A stretch of DNA of 64,000 nt from the NCBI RefSeq assembly GCF_009725235.1, contig NZ_WJFC01000007.1:1-64000 (forward strand). Direction: 5' to 3'. Source of the stretch: Scytonema sp. UIC 10036. GTDB taxonomy: Bacteria; Cyanobacteriota; Cyanobacteriia; Cyanobacteriales; Nostocaceae. Below, piece by piece: positions 61,249-64,000 of the stretch (positions are counted from its first letter, which is position 1; each line of letters begins with the position of its first letter). Below the pieces are notes generated by a model that was not told the DNA's origin, did not search any database, and saw only the letters and a list, made by a program, of their open reading frames with translations. A program made the position numbers and the translations under genes.

Positions 61249-61431
61249 AAATTGGGTTATAAACCATAGATGTTTCCTAATTAACTATTCCCAATGCCCA
61301 ATTCCCAATACTCAATTTAGAGAAATATTAAGGAATGTTGCATTTGGTTCAGAGATTTAGAGGGAAGCACAAAATCAGTCAAAAGACCGTGATACCATGC
61401 TTTCGGTAAATGAAAAGATTGGGAGAAGACT

Positions 61432-62652
61432 TTGACACTACGGGTTGCTGTTGTTGGGTCAGGTCCAGCAGGTTCATCAGCTGCAGAAACATTAGCTCTA
61501 GCAGGAATTGAAACCTACCTATTTGAACGCAAGCTGGATAATGCCAAGCCTTGTGGCGGTGCAATTCCCTTATGTATGGTTAGTGAATTCGACCTGCCCC
61601 AAAATATTATTGACCGTCGCGTGCGGAAAATGAAGATGATATCACCTTCCAATCGTGAGGTGGATATCAATCTGGAAAAAGAAGAAGAATATATCGGAAT
61701 GTGTCGTCGCGAAGTGTTAGATGGTTATCTACGCGATCGCGCCGCCAAACTGGGCGCAAATTTAATTAATGCCACTGTTCATAAACTCGATATTCCCGCC
61801 AACAATACCGATCCCTATACCATCCACTACGTAGAACACACAGAAGGTATTGCTCAAGGAATTGCCAAAACCCTGAAAGTTGATTTGATTATAGGGGCTG
61901 ATGGTGCTAACTCCCGCGTTGCTAAAGAAATGGATGCAGGAGATTATAATTATGCGATCGCTTTCCAGGAACGAATTCGTCTCCCTCAAGATCGCATGAA
62001 CTACTATGAGGATCTCGCCGAGATGTACGTTGGCGATGATGTGTCTCCAGACTTCTACGCTTGGGTATTCCCCAAATACGACCACGTTGCCGTCGGTACT
62101 GGTACAATGCACGTGAATAAAGCGAGCATCAAGCAACTGCAAGCTGGTATTCGCGCTCGTGCAGCCAGAAAACTCGCAGGTGGCAAAATTATCAAGGTAG
62201 AAGCGCACCCCATTCCCGAACATCCCCGCCCCCGTCGGGTTGTAGGAAGAATTGCTTTAGTAGGTGATGCTGCGGGCTATGTGACTAAATCTTCTGGAGA
62301 AGGCATTTACTTTGCTGCCAAGTCTGGACGGATGTGTGCTGAAACAATTGTTGAAATGTCTAACAACGGTAGCCGCATTCCTACAGAAGCTGACCTTAAA
62401 GTCTATCTGAGACGGTGGGATAGGAAGTACGGGCTAACCTACAAGGTCTTAGATCTCCTACAGACTGTATTTTACCGTTCTGATGCCACACGTGAAGCTT
62501 TTGTGGAAATGTGTGACGATATCGATGTTCAAAGGCTAACTTTTGACAGCTATCTGTACAAGACAGTTGTACCTGCTAATCCTTTCACTCAGTTAAAAAT
62601 TACTGCTAAGACTATTGGTAGTTTGCTTCGCGGTAATGCTTTAGCTCCCTAA
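61432..62652 (+). CDS. chlP: Geranylgeranyl reductase
   Basis: 406 residues. VAVVGSGPAGSSAAETLALA is the FAD dinucleotide fold; PCGGAIP, RRVVGRIALVGDAAGYVTKS and GEGIYFA are the GG-reductase signature. ChlP reduces the geranylgeranyl group to phytyl for chlorophyll and tocopherol/phylloquinone side chains in thylakoids. Length and motifs match cyanobacterial ChlP. The start is TTG 61432 (TTGACACTACGGG) with GAGAAGAC upstream; no ATG fits the conserved N-terminus. A factor-independent terminator follows. Confidence 0.97.
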   Translation: MTLRVAVVGSGPAGSSAAETLALAGIETYLFERKLDNAKPCGGAIPLCMVSEFDLPQNIIDRRVRKMKMISPSNREVDINLEKEEEYIGMCRREVLDGYLRDRAAKLGANLINATVHKLDIPANNTDPYTIHYVEHTEGIAQGIAKTLKVDLIIGADGANSRVAKEMDAGDYNYAIAFQERIRLPQDRMNYYEDLAEMYVGDDVSPDFYAWVFPKYDHVAVGTGTMHVNKASIKQLQAGIRARAARKLAGGKIIKVEAHPIPEHPRPRRVVGRIALVGDAAGYVTKSSGEGIYFAAKSGRMCAETIVEMSNNGSRIPTEADLKVYLRRWDRKYGLTYKVLDLLQTVFYRSDATREAFVEMCDDIDVQRLTFDSYLYKTVVPANPFTQLKITAKTIGSLLRGNALAP

Positions 62653-62678
62653 CAAGGCAATAGCTAATCGGCAAGTAT

Positions 62679-62717
62679 GCAATAGGGAAGAATTTTGCAC
62701 ATTCCCTATTGCCTTTT
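62679..62717 (+). terminator. Rho-independent terminator after chlP
   Basis: GCAATAGGGAA (62679-62689) pairs with TTCCCTATTGC (62702-62712), loop GAATTTTGCACA, followed by CTTTT. Confidence 0.8.
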
Positions 62718-63176
62718 GGTTTATTGAGAAAGACAGATGATAGATAGCAGATGGAAAAATTTCTCACTTTATCAGAATTGCCCTCATGCCAAAGCCTAAC
62801 TGCTTGGGGTGTACTCCGATTCAATCGTTATAAATGCCCTCTGCCCTCGAAATAGCTACCTTCTTTGTTAAGGTTATGTAAATCACATTTTACTACTGAC
62901 AGAATATATTGCTTTATTTTTTCTAATAGCAAAAAAATATACTTATTCTACAGAATGAGTTAACAATAGATGAAACTGTGTAAAAGCCTTGTAAAAAGCT
63001 GATAAAACAAGGATTATCAACCAGAGCAGAGAAAATTGTTTTGCTAAGAATTGGCAAAGTCAATATGAAGATTTTGTGAAATTTATATAAATTTATTGTC
63101 ATTTTCTCAGTAAATTTACTAACGTGGACGGGATGCTTACTTGAAACCAGCTCCTGGGTAGGAGTAAGGCTTAACC
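62718..63176. other. AT-rich upstream region of the PEP-CTERM gene
   Basis: About 450 bp without a gene; very AT-rich from 62880 (promoter and leader). CTGGGTAGGAGTAAGG before ATG 63177 contains a good ribosome site. No repeat family member seen. Confidence 0.5.
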
Positions 63177-63950
63177 ATGAAACTCAGTTCAGTACTTACT
63201 ACTGCTGTGTCTACTTTGACTGTAGGTGTTGTCACAGTCCTTGGTTTCTCCAGCCAAGCTCTAGGTCTAACTTTTTTTGGTGACTCGAGAGCCATTTGGG
63301 GAGAACCCAGTAATTATTCAGGGAGCGCAAATACCGATCCACACTACACAGGTGTGGGAACCAATACTTTTCAATGGGGGGATGCTTATCCAGAAGTACC
63401 AAGGTATGGAACGCGTGCAAATGAAATGGCCCTCAAAGGTATTTCATTTACTGCAGAGGAAGGCTCAGTGTTTAAGATAGGTTATTTAAAATACTTTAAT
63501 GGAACAGTGCCTCAAGGAACCAATGTGGACTCTGTATCATTAAGTCTTGACCTATTATTCTCTGAGCCATTCACGTTCTCTGAGAGTTTTAAATACGAGT
63601 TGGATTTAGAAAACACAACTAACGAGGGCGATCCAGAAAAAGACGCGGATTCTGTCATTGTTAAAAATAGTTTTAGCGATCGCAGTTTCAGTTTTGGAGG
63701 AAATGATTATCTTCTGGAGCTCATTGGCTTCAGCCAAGATGGCGGTAACACCACCGTTAAAAAGTTTCGTGTCTACGAAAATCAAGACATTACGGCAGGT
63801 ATCTACGCCCGAATTACTCGGATTACACCACCGAAAAAAGTCCCCGAACCTGCGAGTCTTGTTGGTTTATCAGTATTAAGCATCTACCTTTTATCCCGTA
63901 AGAATAAAATCTTTTGGGCTAAAAATAAAATAACCTCAGGGGATACTTAG
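63177..63950 (+). CDS. PEP-CTERM, choice-of-anchor K-type surface protein
   Basis: 257 residues. Signal peptide MKLSSVLTTAVSTLTVGVVT to about residue 30 (SSQALG). A beta-rich domain follows with NTFQWGDAYP and FSFGGNDYLLELIGFSQDGG, typical of choice-of-anchor K domains. The C-terminus has the PEP-CTERM signal VPEPASLVGLSVLSIYLLSR with basic tail RKNK, followed by 10 more residues. Exported and probably anchored or sorted by an exosortase at the envelope. Function of this class in cyanobacteria is largely unknown; perhaps extracellular matrix. Confidence 0.88.
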   Translation: MKLSSVLTTAVSTLTVGVVTVLGFSSQALGLTFFGDSRAIWGEPSNYSGSANTDPHYTGVGTNTFQWGDAYPEVPRYGTRANEMALKGISFTAEEGSVFKIGYLKYFNGTVPQGTNVDSVSLSLDLLFSEPFTFSESFKYELDLENTTNEGDPEKDADSVIVKNSFSDRSFSFGGNDYLLELIGFSQDGGNTTVKKFRVYENQDITAGIYARITRITPPKKVPEPASLVGLSVLSIYLLSRKNKIFWAKNKITSGDT

Positions 63951-64000
63951 TAGCCTTGTAATATAAATTACAAATCTACTAGGACTTAACAGTAAAGACG

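Overview
The window reads as chromosomal DNA of a filamentous, probably heterocyst-forming cyanobacterium (Nostocales-like). Signs are frequent GCGATCGC (HIP1) octamers, tandem heptanucleotide spacers of the CAAAATC/CCAATGA type, a geranylgeranyl reductase of chlorophyll synthesis (chlP), a PEP-CTERM protein, pentapeptide repeats, several GGFGET-type Ser/Thr kinases and AAA-like/WD40 proteins. No species can be named from sequence alone.

Layout. 0-7 kb: broken small genes (stress-type hypothetical pair, Uma2 fragment), a Tat/lipoprotein aldo/keto reductase and two membrane Ser/Thr kinases. 7-13.4 kb: a large LRR-Roc-COR protein with a C-terminal effector-associated domain (EAD1) and a RecD2-like helicase. 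13.5-22 kb: an 88-bp perfect inverted repeat enclosing gene fragments, a DUF6888/DUF6887 pair and a 132-bp transposon-like element; then two AAA-like ATPases, an MscS channel and a condensation-domain fragment. 22-27 kb: acetyltransferases, a pentapeptide protein and a histidine phosphatase set among truncated genes (RarA fusion C-terminus, DUF6920, WD40 chimera).

27-44 kb is a mosaic. A PAS/GAF histidine kinase and a NarL-type regulator are followed by a prolyl oligopeptidase, DsbA-like protein, two CPBP membrane proteases, SDR and aldo/keto reductases and a saccharopine-dehydrogenase-like protein. Interleaved are many duplicated pieces: three SDR 5' ends (two fused in frame to foreign genes), two SDR 3' ends, two further copies of the regulator sharing one internal deletion, a duplicated two-gene unit, a CPBP 3' end and a xanthine dehydrogenase fragment. 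Several full genes here are visibly richer in G+C than the rest and look acquired.

44-64 kb: a third Ser/Thr kinase (YARHG C-terminus), a nitrate-reductase-associated protein and a Mop-domain protein, DUF4058, an IS607-type element with dead tnpA and open tnpB, a PNPOx-like protein behind a palindromic operator, a LemA-M48 protease operon, a divergent pair of unrecognised helical proteins beside a nonsense-interrupted integrase at tRNA-Cys, then core genes cysA, yidD, chlP and a PEP-CTERM protein.

The best candidate for an undescribed system is the divergent pair at 54807-57242 beside the tRNA-Cys integrase. The best direct sequence discoveries are the small mobile elements with clean target duplications or inverted ends (15125-15256, 43864-44066 inside a RidA gene, and the ATATCATGTCCG family at three sites).
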